This document shows positions 38,461-52,830 of a DNA stretch of 60,000 bases, piece by piece. Both the position numbers and the translations under genes were made by a program. The notes under the pieces were generated by a model. The model saw only the letters and a list, made by a program, of their open reading frames with translations. It did not search any database and was not told where the DNA came from. Position 1 is the stretch's first letter. Each line of letters begins with the position of its first letter. Origin of the DNA: Polytrichum commune (taxonomy: Eukaryota; Streptophyta; Polytrichopsida; Polytrichales; Polytrichaceae); assembly GCA_950295325.1 (NCBI GenBank), contig OX485806.1, forward strand, positions 56,727,169 through 56,787,168, given 5' to 3'.

Positions 38461-41400
38461 CTCAATCAAAGTTGAGAATGTGGTTCACACATGTAGGCTC
38501 TCGGAAGTGAGAGCATCCAAAAAAAACACAAAATTCAACACCTCAATCAAAGTTGAGAATGTGGTTCACACATGTAGGCTTTCGGAAGTGAGAACATCCA
38601 AACACACAACCATTCAACACGTGAATCAAAGTTGAGAATGTGGTTCACACATGTAGGCTCTCGGAAGTGAGAGCTTCCAAAAAACACAAAATTCAACACC
38701 TGAATCAAAGTTGAGATTGTGGTTCACACATGTAGGCTCTCGGAAGTGAGAACATCCAAAACACACAACCATTCGAAACGTGAATGAAAGTTAAGACTAT
38801 GGTTCACACATGTAGGCTCTCGGAAGTGAGAGCATCCAAAACACACAACCATTCAACACGTGAGTCAAAGTTGAGAATCTGGTTCACACATGCAGGCTCT
38901 CGGAATTGAAAGCATCCAAAACACACAAAATTCAACACGTGAATCAAAGTTGAAAATGTGGTTCACACAAGTAGGCTCTCGGAATTGAAAGCATCCAAGA
39001 CACACAACCATTCGAAACGTGAATGAAAGTTGAGAATGTGGTTCACACATGTAAGCTTTCGGAATTGAAAGCATCCAAAACACACAACCATTCAACACGT
39101 GAATCAAAGTTGAGAATCTGGTTCACACATGTAGGCTCTCGGAAGTGAGAGCATCCAAAAAAAACACAAAATTCAACACCTCAATCAAAGTTGAGAATGT
39201 GGTTCACACATGTAGGCTCTCGGAAGTGAGAGCATCCAAAAAAAACACAAAATTCAACACCTCAATCAAAGTTGAGAATGTGGTTCACACATGTAGGCTT
39301 TCGGAATTGAAAGCATCCAAAACACACAACCATTCAACACGTGAATCAAAGTTGAGAATCTGGTTCACACATGTAGGCTCTCGGAATTGAAAGCATGCAA
39401 GACACACAACCATTCAACACGTGAGTCAAAGTTGACAATCTGGTTCACACATGTAGGCTCTCGGAAGTGAGAGCATCCAAAAAAAACACAAAATTCAACA
39501 CCTCAATCAAAGTTGAGAATGTGGTTCACACATGTAAGCTTTCGGAATTGAAAGCATCCAAAACACACAACCATTCAACACGTGAATCAAAGTTGAGAAT
39601 CTGGTTCACACATGTAGGCTCTCGGAATTGAAAGCATGCAAGACACACAACCATTCAACACGTGAGTCAAAGTTGACAATCTGGTTCACACATGTAGGCT
39701 CTCGGAAGTGAGAGCATCCAAAAAAAACACAAAATTCAAGACCTCAATCAAAGTTGAGAATGTAGTTCACACATGTAGGCTTTCGGAAGTGAGAACATCC
39801 AAACACACAACCATTCAACACGTAAATCAAATTTGAGAATGTGGTTCACACATGTAGGCTCTCGGAAGTGAGAGCATCCAAAAAAACATAGAATTCAACA
39901 CATGAATCAAAGTTGAGAATGTGGTTCACACATGTAGGCTCTCGGAATTGAAAGCATCCAAAACACACAACCATTCAACACGTGAATCAAAGTTGAGAAT
40001 GTGGTTCACACATGTAGGCTCTCGGAAGTGAGAGCATCCAAAAAAAACACAAAATTCAACACCTCAATCAAAGTTGAGAATGTGGTTCACACATGTAGGC
40101 TCTCGGAAGTGAGAGCATCCAAAAAAAACACAAAATTCAACACCTCAATCAAAGTTGAGAATGTGGTTCACACATGTAGGCTTTCGGAAGTGAGAACATC
40201 CAAACACACAACCATTCAACACGTGAATCAAAGTTGAGAATGTGGTTCACACATGTAGGCTCTCGGAAGTGAGAGCTTCCAAAAAACACAAAATTCAACA
40301 CCTGAATCAAAGTTGAGATTGTGGTTCACACATGTAGGCTCTCGGAAGTGAGAGCATCCAAAAAAAACACAAAATTCAACACCTCAATCAAAGTTGAGAA
40401 TGTGGTTCACACATGTAGGCTTTCGTAAGTGAGAACATCCAAACACACAACCATTCAACACGTGAATCAAAGTTGACAATGTGGTTCACACATGTAGGCT
40501 CTCGGAAGTGAGAGCTTCCAAAAAACACAAAATTCAACACCTGAATCAAAGTTGAGATTGTGGTTCACACATGTAGGCTCTCGGAATTGAGAACATCCAA
40601 AACACACAACCATTCGAAACGTGAATGAAAGTTAAGACTATGGTTCACACATGTAGGCTCTCGGAAGTGAGAGCATCCAAAACACACAACCATTCAACAC
40701 GTGAGTCAAAGTTGAGAATCTGGTTCACACATGCAGGCTCTCGGAATTGAAAGCATCCAAAACACACAAAATTCAACACGTGAATCAAAGTTGAAAATGT
40801 GGTTCACACAAGTAGGCTCTCGGAATTGAAAGCATCCAAGACACACAACCATTCGAAACGTGAATGAAAGTTGAGAATGTGGTTCACACATGTAAGCTTT
40901 CGGAATTGAAAGCATCCAAAACACACAACCATTCAACACGTGAATCAAAGTTGAGAATCTGGTTCACACATGTAGGCTCTCGGAAGTGAGAGCATCCAAA
41001 AAAAACACAAAATTCAACACCTCAATCAAAGTTGAGAATGTGGTTCACACATGTAGGCTCTCGGAAGTGAGAGCATCCAAAACACACAACCATTCGACAC
41101 GTGAATCAAAGTTGAGAATCTGGTTCACACATGTAGGCTCTCGGAATTGAAAGCATGCAAGACACACAACCATTCAACACGTGAGTCAAAGTTGACAATC
41201 TGGTTCACACATGTAGGCTCTCGGAAGTGAGAGCATCCAAAAAAAACACAAAATTCAACACCTCAATCAAAGTTGAGAATGTGGTTCACACATGTAAGCT
41301 TTCGGAATTGAAAGCATCCAAAACACACAACCATTCAACACGTGAATCAAAGTTGAGAATCTGGTTCACACATGTAGGCTCTCGGAATTGAAAGCATGCA

Positions 41401-44400
41401 AGACACACAACCATTCAACACGTGAGTCAAAGTTGACAATCTGGTTCACACATGTAGGCTCTCGGAAGTGAGAGCATCCAAAAAAAACACAAAATTCAAG
41501 ACCTCAATCAAAGTTGAGAATGTAGTTCACACATGTAGGCTTTCGGAAGTGAGAACATCCAAACACACAACCATTCAACACGTAAATCAAATTTGAGAAT
41601 GTGGTTCACACATGTAGGCTCTCGGAAGTGAGAGCATCCAAAAAAACATAGAATTCAACACATGAATCAAAGTTGAGAATGTGGTTCACACATGTAGGCT
41701 CTCGGAATTGAAAGCATCCAAAACACACAACCATTCAACACGTGAATCAAAGTTGAGAATGTGGTTCACACATGTAGGCTCTCGGAAGTGAGAGCATCCA
41801 AAAAAAACACAAAATTCAACACCTCAATCAAAGTTGAGAATGTGGTTCACACATGTAGGCTCTCGGAAGTGAGAGCATCCAAAAAAAACACAAAATTCAA
41901 CACCTCAATCAAAGTTGAGAATGTGGTTCACACATGTAGGCTTTCGGAAGTGAGAACATCCAAACACACAACCATTCAACACGTGAATCAAAGTTGAGAA
42001 TGTGGTTCACACATGTAGGCTCTCGGAAGTGAGAGCTTCCAAAAAACACAAAATTCAACACCTGAATCAAAGTTGAGATTGTGGTTCACACATGTAGGCT
42101 CTCGGAAGTGAGAGCATCCAAAAAAAACACAAAATTCAACACCTCAATCAAAGTTGAGAATGTGGTTCACACATGTAGGCTTTCGGAAGTGAGAACATCC
42201 AAACACACAACCATTCAACACGTGAATCAAAGTTGAGAATGTGGTTCACACATGTAGGCTCTCGGAAGTGAGAGCTTCCAAAAAACACAAAATTCAACAC
42301 CTGAATCAAAGTTGAGATTGTGGTTCACACATGTAGGCTCTCGGAATTGAGAACATCCAAAACACACAACCATTCGAAACGTGAATGAAAGTTAAGACTA
42401 TGGTTCACACATGTAGGCTCTCGGAAGTGAGAGCATCCAAAACACACAACCATTCAACACGTGAGTCAAAGTTGAGAATCTGGTTCACACATGCAGGCTC
42501 TCGGAATTGAAAGCATCCAAAACACACAAAATTCAACACGTGAATCAAAGTTGAAAATGTGGTTCACACAAGTAGGCTCTCGGAATTGAAAGCATCCAAG
42601 ACACACAACCATTCGAAACGTGAATGAAAGTTGAGAATGTGGTTCACACATGTAAGCTTTCGGAATTGAAAGCATCCAAAACACACAACCATTCAACACG
42701 TGAATCAAAGTTGAGAATCTGGTTCACACATGTAGGCTCTCGGAAGTGAGAGCATCCAAAAAAAACACAAAATTCAACACCTCAATCAAAGTTGAGAATG
42801 TGGTTCACACATGTAGGCTCTCGGAAGTGAGAGCATCCAAAAAAAACACAAAATTCAACACCTCAATCAAAGTTGAGAATGTGGTTCACACATGTAGGCT
42901 TTCGGAATTGAAAGCATCCAAAACACACAACCATTCAACACGTGAATCAAAGTTGAGAATCTGGTTCACACATGTAGGCTCTCGGAATTGAAAGCATGCA
43001 AGACACACAACCATTCAACACGTGAGTCAAAGTTGACAATCTGGTTCACACATGTAGGCTCTCGGAAGTGAGAGCATCCAAAAAAAACACAAAATTCAAC
43101 ACCTCAATCAAAGTTGAGAATGTGGTTCACACATGTAAGCTTTCGGAATTGAAAGCATCCAAAACACACAACCATTCAACACGTGAATCAAAGTTGAGAA
43201 TCTGGTTCACACATGTAGGCTCTCGGAATTGAAAGCATGCAAGACACACAACCATTCAACACGTGAGTCAAAGTTGACAATCTGGTTCACACATGTAGGC
43301 TCTCGGAAGTGAGAGCATCCAAAAAAAACACAAAATTCAAGACCTCAATCAAAGTTGAGAATGTAGTTCACACATGTAGGCTTTCGGAAGTGAGAACATC
43401 CAAACACACAACCATTCAACACGTAAATCAAATTTGAGAATGTGGTTCACACATGTAGGCTCTCGGAAGTGAGAGCATCCAAAAAAACATAGAATTCAAC
43501 ACATGAATCAAAGTTGAGAATGTGGTTCACACATGTAGGCTCTCGGAATTGAAAGCATCCAAAACACACAACCATTCAACACGTGAATCAAAGTTGAGAA
43601 TGTGGTTCACACATGTAGGCTCTCGGAAGTGAGAGCATCCAAAAAAAACACAAAATTCAACACCTCAATCAAAGTTGAGAATGTGGTTCACACATGTAGG
43701 CTCTCGGAAGTGAGAGCATCCAAAAAAAACACAAAATTCAACACCTCAATCAAAGTTGAGAATGTGGTTCACACATGTAGGCTTTCGGAAGTGAGAACAT
43801 CCAAACACACAACCATTCAACACGTGAATCAAAGTTGAGAATGTGGTTCACACATGTAGGCTCTCGGAAGTGAGAGCTTCCAAAAAACACAAAATTCAAC
43901 ACCTGAATCAAAGTTGAGATTGTGGTTCACACATGTAGGCTCTCGGAATTGAAAGCATCCAAAAAAAACACAAAATTCAACACCTCAATCAAAGTTGAGA
44001 ATGTGGTTCACACATGTAGGCTTTCGGAAGTGAGAACATCCAAACACACAACCATTCAACACGTGAATCAAAGTTGACAATGTGGTTCACACATGTAGGC
44101 TCTCGGAAGTGAGAGCTTCCAAAAAACACAAAATTCAACACCTGAATCAAAGTTGAGATTGTGGTTCACACATGTAGGCTCTCGGAAGTGAGAACATCCA
44201 AAACACACAACCATTCGAAACGTGAATGAAAGTTAAGACTATGGTTCACACATGTAGGCTCTCGGAAGTGAGAGCATCCAAAACACACAACCATTCAACA
44301 CGTGAGTCAAAGTTGAGAATCTGGTTCACACATGCAGGCTCTCGGAATTGAAAGCATCCAAAACACACAAAATTCAACACGTGAATCAAAGTTGAAAATG

Positions 44401-47400
44401 TGGTTCACACAAGTAGGCTCTCGGAATTGAAAGCATCCAAGACACACAACCATTCGAAACGTGAATGAAAGTTGAGAATGTGGTTCACACATGTAAGCTT
44501 TCGGAATTGAAAGCATCCAAAACACACAACCATTCAACACGTGAATCAAAGTTGAGAATCTGGTTCACACATGTAGGCTCTCGGAAGTGAGAGCATCCAA
44601 AAAAAACACAAAATTCAACACCTCAATCAAAGTTGAGAATGTGGTTCACACATGTAGGCTCTCGGAAGTGAGAGCATCCAAAAAAAACACAAAATTCAAC
44701 ACCTCAATCAAAGTTGAGAATGTGGTTCACACATGTAGGCTTTCGGAATTGAAAGCATCCAAAACACACAACCATTCAACACGTGAATCAAAGTTGAGAA
44801 TCTGGTTCACACATGTAGGCTCTCGGAATTGAAAGCATGCAAGACACACAACCATTCAACACGTGAGTCAAAGTTGACAATCTGGTTCACACATGTAGGC
44901 TCTCGGAAGTGAGAGCATCCAAAAAAAACACAAAATTCAACACCTCAATCAAAGTTGAGAATGTGGTTCACACATGTAAGCTTTCGGAATTGAAAGCATC
45001 CAAAACACACAACCATTCAACACGTGAATCAAAGTTGAGAATCTGGTTCACACATGTAGGCTCTCGGAATTGAAAGCATGCAAGACACACAACCATTCAA
45101 CACGTGAGTCAAAGTTGACAATCTGGTTCACACATGTAGGCTCTCGGAAGTGAGAGCATCCAAAAAAAACACAAAATTCAAGACCTCAATCAAAGTTGAG
45201 AATGTAGTTCACACATGTAGGCTTTCGGAAGTGAGAACATCCAAACACACAACCATTCAACACGTAAATCAAATTTGAGAATGTGGTTCACACATGTAGG
45301 CTCTCGGAAGTGAGAGCATCCAAAAAAACATAGAATTCAACACATGAATCAAAGTTGAGAATGTGGTTCACACATGTAGGCTCTCGGAATTGAAAGCATC
45401 CAAAACACACAACCATTCAACACGTGAATCAAAGTTGAGAATGTGGTTCACACATGTAGGCTCTCGGAAGTGAGAGCATCCAAAAAAAACACAAAATTCA
45501 ACACCTCAATCAAAGTTGAGAATGTGGTTCACACATGTAGGCTCTCGGAAGTGAGAGCATCCAAAAAAAACACAAAATTCAACACCTCAATCAAAGTTGA
45601 GAATGTGGTTCACACATGTAGGCTTTCGGAAGTGAGAACATCCAAACACACAACCATTCAACACGTGAATCAAAGTTGAGAATGTGGTTCACACATGTAG
45701 GCTCTCGGAAGTGAGAGCTTCCAAAAAACACAAAATTCAACACCTGAATCAAAGTTGAGATTGTGGTTCACACATGTAGGCTCTCGGAATTGAAAGCATC
45801 CAAAAAAAACACAAAATTCAACACCTCAATCAAAGTTGAGAATGTGGTTCACACATGTAGGCTTTCGGAAGTGAGAACATCCAAACACACAACCATTCAA
45901 CACGTGAATCAAAGTTGACAATGTGGTTCACACATGTAGGCTCTCGGAAGTGAGAGCTTCCAAAAAACACAAAATTCAACACCTGAATCAAAGTTGAGAT
46001 TGTGGTTCACACATGTAGGCTCTCGGAATTGAAAGCATCCAAAAAAAACACAAAATTCAACACCTCAATCAAAGTTGAGAATGTGGTTCACACATGTAGG
46101 CTTTCGGAAGTGAGAACATCCAAACACACAACCATTCAACACGTGAATCAAAGTTGACAATGTGGTTCACACATGTAGGCTCTCGGAAGTGAGAGCTTCC
46201 AAAAAACACAAAATTCAACACCTGAATCAAAGTTGAGATTGTGGTTCACACATGTAGGCTCTCGGAATTGAGAACATCCAAAACACACAACCATTCGAAA
46301 CGTGAATGAAAGTTAAGACTATGGTTCACACATGTAGGCTCTCGGAAGTGAGAGCATCCAAAACACACAACCATTCAACACGTGAGTCAAAGTTGAGAAT
46401 CTGGTTCACACATGCAGGCTCTCGGAATTGAAAGCATCCAAAACACACAAAATTCAACACGTGAATCAAAGTTGAAAATGTGGTTCACACAAGTAGGCTC
46501 TCGGAATTGAAAGCATCCAAGACACACAACCATTCGAAATGTGAATGAAAGTTGAGAATGTGGTTCACACATGTAAGCTTTCGGAATTGAAAGCATCCAA
46601 AACACACAACCATTCAACACGTGAATCAAAGTTGAGAATCTGGTTCACACATGTAGGCTCTCGGAATTGAAAGCATGCAAGACACACAACCATTCAACAC
46701 GTGAGTCAAAGTTGACAATCTGGTTCACACATGTAGGCTCTCGGAAGTGAGAGCATCCAAAAAAAACACAAAATTCAAGACCTCAATCAAAGTTGAGAAT
46801 GTAGTTCACACATGTAGGCTTTCGGAAGTGAGAACATCCAAACACACAACCATTCAACACGTGAATCAAAGTTGACAATGTGGTTCACACATGTAGGCTC
46901 TCGGAAGTGAGAGCTTCCAAAAAACACAAAATTCAACACCTGAATCAAAGTTGAGATTGTGGTTCACACATGTAGGCTCTCGGAATTGAGAACATCCAAA
47001 ACACACAACCATTCGAAACGTGAATGAAAGTTAAGACTATGGTTCACACATGTAGGCTCTCGGAAGTGAGAGCATCCAAAACACACAACCATTCAACACG
47101 TGAGTCAAAGTTGAGAATCTGGTTCACACATGCAGGCTCTCGGAATTGAAAGCATCCAAAACACACAAAATTCAACACGTGAATCAAAGTTGAAAATGTG
47201 GTTCACACAAGTAGGCTCTCGGAATTGAAAGCATCCAAGACACACAACCATTCGAAACGTGAATGAAAGTTGAGAATGTGGTTCACACATGTAAGCTTTC
47301 GGAATTGAAAGCATCCAAAACACACAACCATTCAACACGTGAATCAAAGTTGAGAATCTGGTTCACACATGTAGGCTCTCGGAATTGAAAGCATGCAAGA

Positions 47401-49400
47401 CACACAACCATTCAACACGTGAGTCAAAGTTGACAATCTGGTTCACACATGTAGGCTCTCGGAAGTGAGAGCATCCAAAAAAAACACAAAATTCAAGACC
47501 TCAATCAAAGTTGGGAATGTGGTTCACACATGTAGGCTCTCGGAAGTGAAAGCATCCAAGACACACAACCATTCGAAACGTGAATGAAAGTTGAGAATGT
47601 GGTTCACACATGTAAGCTTTCGGAATTGAAAGCATCCAAAACACACAACCATTCAACACGTGAATCAAAGTTGAGAATCTGGTTCACACATGTAGGCTCT
47701 CGGAATTGAAAGCATGCAAGACACACAACCATTCAACACGTGAGTCAAAGTTGACAATCTGGTTCACACATGTAGGCTCTCGGAAGTGAGAGCATCCAAA
47801 AAAAACACAAAATTCAAGACCTCAATCAAAGTTGAGAATGTAGTTCACACATGTAGGCTTTCGGAAGTGAGAACATCCAAACACACAACCATTCAACACG
47901 TAAATCAAAGTTGAGAATGTGGTTCACACATGTAGGCTCTCGGAAGTGAGAGCATCCAAAAAAACATAAAATTCAACACATGAATCAAAGTTGAGAATGT
48001 GGTTCACACATGTAGGCTCTCGGAATTGAAAGCATCCAAAACACACAACCATTCAACACGTGAATCAAAGTTGAGAATGTGGTTCACACATGTAGGCTCT
48101 CGGAAGTGAGAGCATCCAAAAAAAACACAAAATTCAACACCTCAATCAAAGTTGAGAATGTGGTTCACACATGTAGGCTCTCGGAAGTGAGAGCATCCAA
48201 AAAAAACACAAAATTCAACACCTCAATCAAAGTTGAGAATGTGGTTCACACATGTAGGCTCTCGGAATTGAGAACATCCAAAACACACAACCATTCGAAA
48301 CGTGAATGAAAGTTAAGACTATGGTTCACACATGTAGGCTCTCGGAAGTGAGAGCATCCAAAACACACAACCATTCAACACGTGAGTCAAAGTTGAGAAT
48401 CTGGTTCACACATGCAGGCTCTCGGAATTGAAAGCATCCAAAACACACAAAATTCAACACGTGAATCAAAGTTGAAAATGTGGTTCACACAAGTAGGCTC
48501 TCGGAATTGAAAGCATCCAAGACACACAACCATTCGAAACGTGAATGAAAGTTGAGAATGTGGTTCACACATGTAAGCTTTCGGAATTGAAAGCATCCAA
48601 AACACACAACCATTCAACACGTGAATCAAAGTTGAGAATCTGGTTCAAACATGTAGGCTCTTGGAATTGAAAGCATCCAAAACACACAACCATTCAACAC
48701 GTGAGTCAAAGTTGAGAATATGGTTCACACATGTAGGCTCTCGGAAGTGAAAGCATCCAAAACACACAACCATTCAACACGTAAATCAAAGTTGAGAATG
48801 TGGTTCACACATGTAGGCTCTCGGAAGTGAGAGCTTCCAAAAAACACAAAATTCAACACCTGAATCAAAGTTGAGATTGTGGTTCACACATGTAGGCTCT
48901 CGGAATTGAGAGCATCCAAAACACACAGCCATTCAAGACCTGAATAAAAGTTGAGAATCTCGTTCACACATGTAGGCTCTCGGAAGTGACAGCATCCAAA
49001 ATACACAACCATTCAACACGTGAATGAAAGTTAAGACTATGGTTCACACATGTAGGCTCTCGGAAGTGAGAGCATCCAAAACACACAACCATTCAACACG
49101 TGAGTCAAAGTTGAGAATCTGGTTCACACATGCAGGCTCTCGGAAGTGAGAGCATCCAAAACACACAAAATTCAACACGTGAATCAAAGTTGAAAATGTG
49201 GTTCACACAAGTAGGCTCTCGGAATTGAAAGCATCCAAGACACACAACCATTCGAAACGTGAATGAAAGTTGAGAATGTGGTTCACACATGTAAGCTTTC
49301 GGAATTGAAAGCATCCAAAACACACAACCATTCAACACGTGAATCAAAGTTGAGAATCTGGTTCAAACATGTAGGCTCTCGGAATTGGAAGCATCCAAAA
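38120..49400 (+). repeat. core higher-order repeats, 1841/1760-bp family
   Basis: A single-base marker, TGCAGG in place of TGTAGG, occurs in this domain at 38,891, 40,732, 42,492, 44,333, 46,413, 47,131, 48,413 and 49,131. Spacings are 1841, 1760, 1841, 2080, 718, 1282 and 718 bp, all within 2 bp of multiples of 80. The surrounding 20 or so monomers are nearly identical between the first four copies. The later copies are rearranged: the pair 718 bp apart is itself repeated after 2000 bp. Confidence 0.92.
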
Positions 49401-49472
49401 CACATAACCATTCAACACGTGAGTCAAAGTTGAGAATATGGTTCACACATGTAGGCTCTCGGAAGTGAAAGC

Positions 49473-52400
49473 ATCCAAACCACACAACCATTCAACACGT
49501 GAATCAAAGTTGAGAATCTCGTTCACACATGTAGGCTCTCGGAAGTGACAACATCCAAAACACACAACCATTCAACACGTGAATCAAAGTTGAGAATCTG
49601 GTTCACACATGTAGGCTCTCGGAAGTGACAACATCCAAAACACTCAACCATTCAACACGTGAATCAAAGTTGAGAATCTGGTTCACACATGTAGGCTCTC
49701 GGAATTGAAAGCATCCAAAACACACAACCATTCAACACGTGAATCAAAGGTGAGAATGTGGTTCACACATGTAGGCTCTCGGAAGTGAGAGCATCCAAAA
49801 CACACAACCATTCGAAACGTGAATGAAAGTTGGGAATGTGGTTCACACATGTAGGCTCTCGGAAGTGAGAGCATCCAAAACACACAACCATTCGAAACGT
49901 GAATGAAAGTTGAGAATGTGGTTCACACATGTAGGCTCTCGGAAGTGACAGCATCCAAAACACACAACCATTCGAAACGTGAATGAAAGTTGAGAATGTG
50001 GTTCACACATGTAGGCTCTCGGAAGTGAGAGCATCCAAAACACACAACCATTCGAAACGTGAATGAAAGTTGAGAATGTAGTTCACACATGTAGGCTCTC
50101 GGAAGTGAGAGCATCCAAAACACACAACCATTCGAAACGTGAATCAAAGTTGAGACTGTGGTTCACACATGTAGGCTCTCGGAAGTGAGAGCATCCAAAA
50201 CATATAACCATTCAACACGTGAGTCAAAGTTGAGAATCTGGTTCACACATGTAGGCTCTCGGAATTGAAAGCATCCAAAACACACAACCATTCAACACGT
50301 GAATCAAAGTTGAGGATGTGGTTCACACATGTAGGCTCTCGGAAGTGAGAGCATCCAAAATAACACAAAATTCAACACCTGATACAAAATTGAGAATGTG
50401 GTTCACACATGTAGGCTCTCGGAATTGAAAGCATCCAAAACACACAACCATTCAACATGTGAATCAAAGTTGAGAATCTCGTTCACACATGTAGGCTCTC
50501 CGAACTGACAACATCCAAAACACACAACCATTCAACACGTGAATCAAAGTTGAGAATGTGGTTCACACATGTAGGCTCTCGGAAGTGAGAGCATCCAAAA
50601 CACACAACCATTCGAAACGTGAATGAAAGTTGAGAATATGGTTCACACATGTAGGCTCTCGGAATTGAGAGCATCCAAAACACACAACCATTCAAGACCT
50701 GAATAAAAGTTGAGAATCTCGTTCAGACATGTAGGCTCTCGGAAGTGACAGCATCCAAAATACACAACCATTCAACACGTGAATCAAAGTTGAGACTGTG
50801 GTTCACACATGTAGGCTCTCGGAAGTGAGAGCATCCAAAACATATAACCATTCAACACGTGAGTCAAAGTTGAGAATCTGTTTCACACATGTAGGCTCTC
50901 GCAATTGAAAGCATCCAAGACACAAGCACTCAACACGTGAGTCAATGTTGACAATCTGGTTCACACATGTAGGCTCTCGGAAGTGAGAGCATCCAAAAAA
51001 AACACAAAATTCAAGACCTCAATCAAAGTTGAGAATGTAGTTCACACATGTAGGCTTTCGGAAGTGAGAACATCCAAACACACAACCATTCAACACGTAA
51101 ATCAAAGTTGAGAATGTGGTTCACACATGTAGGCTCTCGGAAGTGAGAGCATCCAAACCACACAACCATTCAACACGTGAATCAAAGTTGAGAATCTCGT
51201 TCACACATGTAGGCTCTCGGAAGTGACAACATCCAAAACACACAACCATTCAACACGTGAATCAAAGTTGAGAATCTGGTTCACACATGTAGGCTCTCGG
51301 AAGTGACAACATCCAAAACACTCAACCATTCAACACGTGAATCAAAGTTGAGAATCTGGTTCACACATGTAGGCTCTCGGAATTGAAAGCATCCAAAACA
51401 CACAACCATTCAACACGTGAATCAAAGGTGAGAATGTGGTTCACACATGTAGGCTCTCGGAAGTGAGAGCATCCAAAACACACAACCATTCGAAACGTGA
51501 ATGAAAGTTGGGAATGTGGTTCACACATGTAGGCTCTCGGAAGTGAGAGCATCCAAAACACACAACCATTCGAAACGTGAATGAAAGTTGAGAATGTGGT
51601 TCACACATGTAGGCTCTCGGAAGTGACAGCATCCAAAACACACAACCATTCGAAACGTGAATGAAAGTTGAGAATGTGGTTCACACATGTAGGCTCTCGG
51701 AAGTGAGAGCATCCAAAACACACAACCATTCGAAACGTGAATGAAAGTTGAGAATGTAGTTCACACATGTAGGCTCTCGGAAGTGAGAGCATCCAAAACA
51801 CACAACCATTCGAAACGTGAATCAAAGTTGAGACTGTGGTTCACACATGTAGGCTCTCGGAAGTGAGAGCATCCAAAACATATAACCATTCAACACGTGA
51901 GTCAAAGTTGAGAATCTGGTTCACACATGTAGGCTCTCGGAATTGAAAGCATCCAAAACACACAACCATTCAACACGTGAATCAAAGTTGAGGATGTGGT
52001 TCACACATGTAGGCTCTCGGAAGTGAGAGCATCCAAAATAACACAAAATTCAACACCTGATACAAAATTGAGAATGTGGTTCACACATGTAGGCTCTCGG
52101 AATTGAAAGCATCCAAAACACACAACCATTCAACATGTGAATCAAAGTTGAGAATCTCGTTCACACATGTAGGCTCTCCGAACTGACAACATCCAAAACA
52201 CACAACCATTCAACACGTGAATCAAAGTTGAGAATGTGGTTCACACATGTAGGCTCTCGGAAGTGAGAGCATCCAAAACACACAACCATTCGAAACGTGA
52301 ATGAAAGTTGAGAATATGGTTCACACATGTAGGCTCTCGGAATTGAGAGCATCCAAAACACACAACCATTCAAGACCTGAATAAAAGTTGAGAATCTCGT

Positions 52401-52830
52401 TCAGACATGTAGGCTCTCGGAAGTGACAGCATCCAAAATACACAACCATTCAACACGTGAATCAAAGTTGAGACTGTGGTTCACACATGTAGGCTCTCGG
52501 AAGTGAGAGCATCCAAAACATATAACCATTCAACACGTGAGTCAAAGTTGAGAATCTGTTTCACACATGTAGGCTCTCGCAATTGAAAGCATCCAAGACA
52601 CAAGCACTCAACACGTGAGTCAATGTTGACAATCTGGTTCACACATGTAGGCTCTCGGAAGTGAGAGCATCCAAAAAAAACACAAAATTCAAGACCTCAA
52701 TCAAAGTTGAGAATGTAGTTCACACATGTAGGCTTTCGGAAGTGAGAACATCCAAACACACAACCATTCAACACGTAAATCAAAGTTGAGAATGTGGTTC
52801 ACACATGTAGGCTCTCGGAAGTGAGAGCAT
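49473..52830 (+). repeat. 1678-bp tandem duplication
   Basis: Copy 1 about 49,473-51,150 and copy 2 about 51,151-52,830 (21 monomers minus 2 bp) agree base for base over almost all their length, including rare changes such as AAACCACAC, CACTCAACC and CAACATGTG. Both outer ends fall in the ATCCAAA run, in or next to the A tract. Confidence 0.93.
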
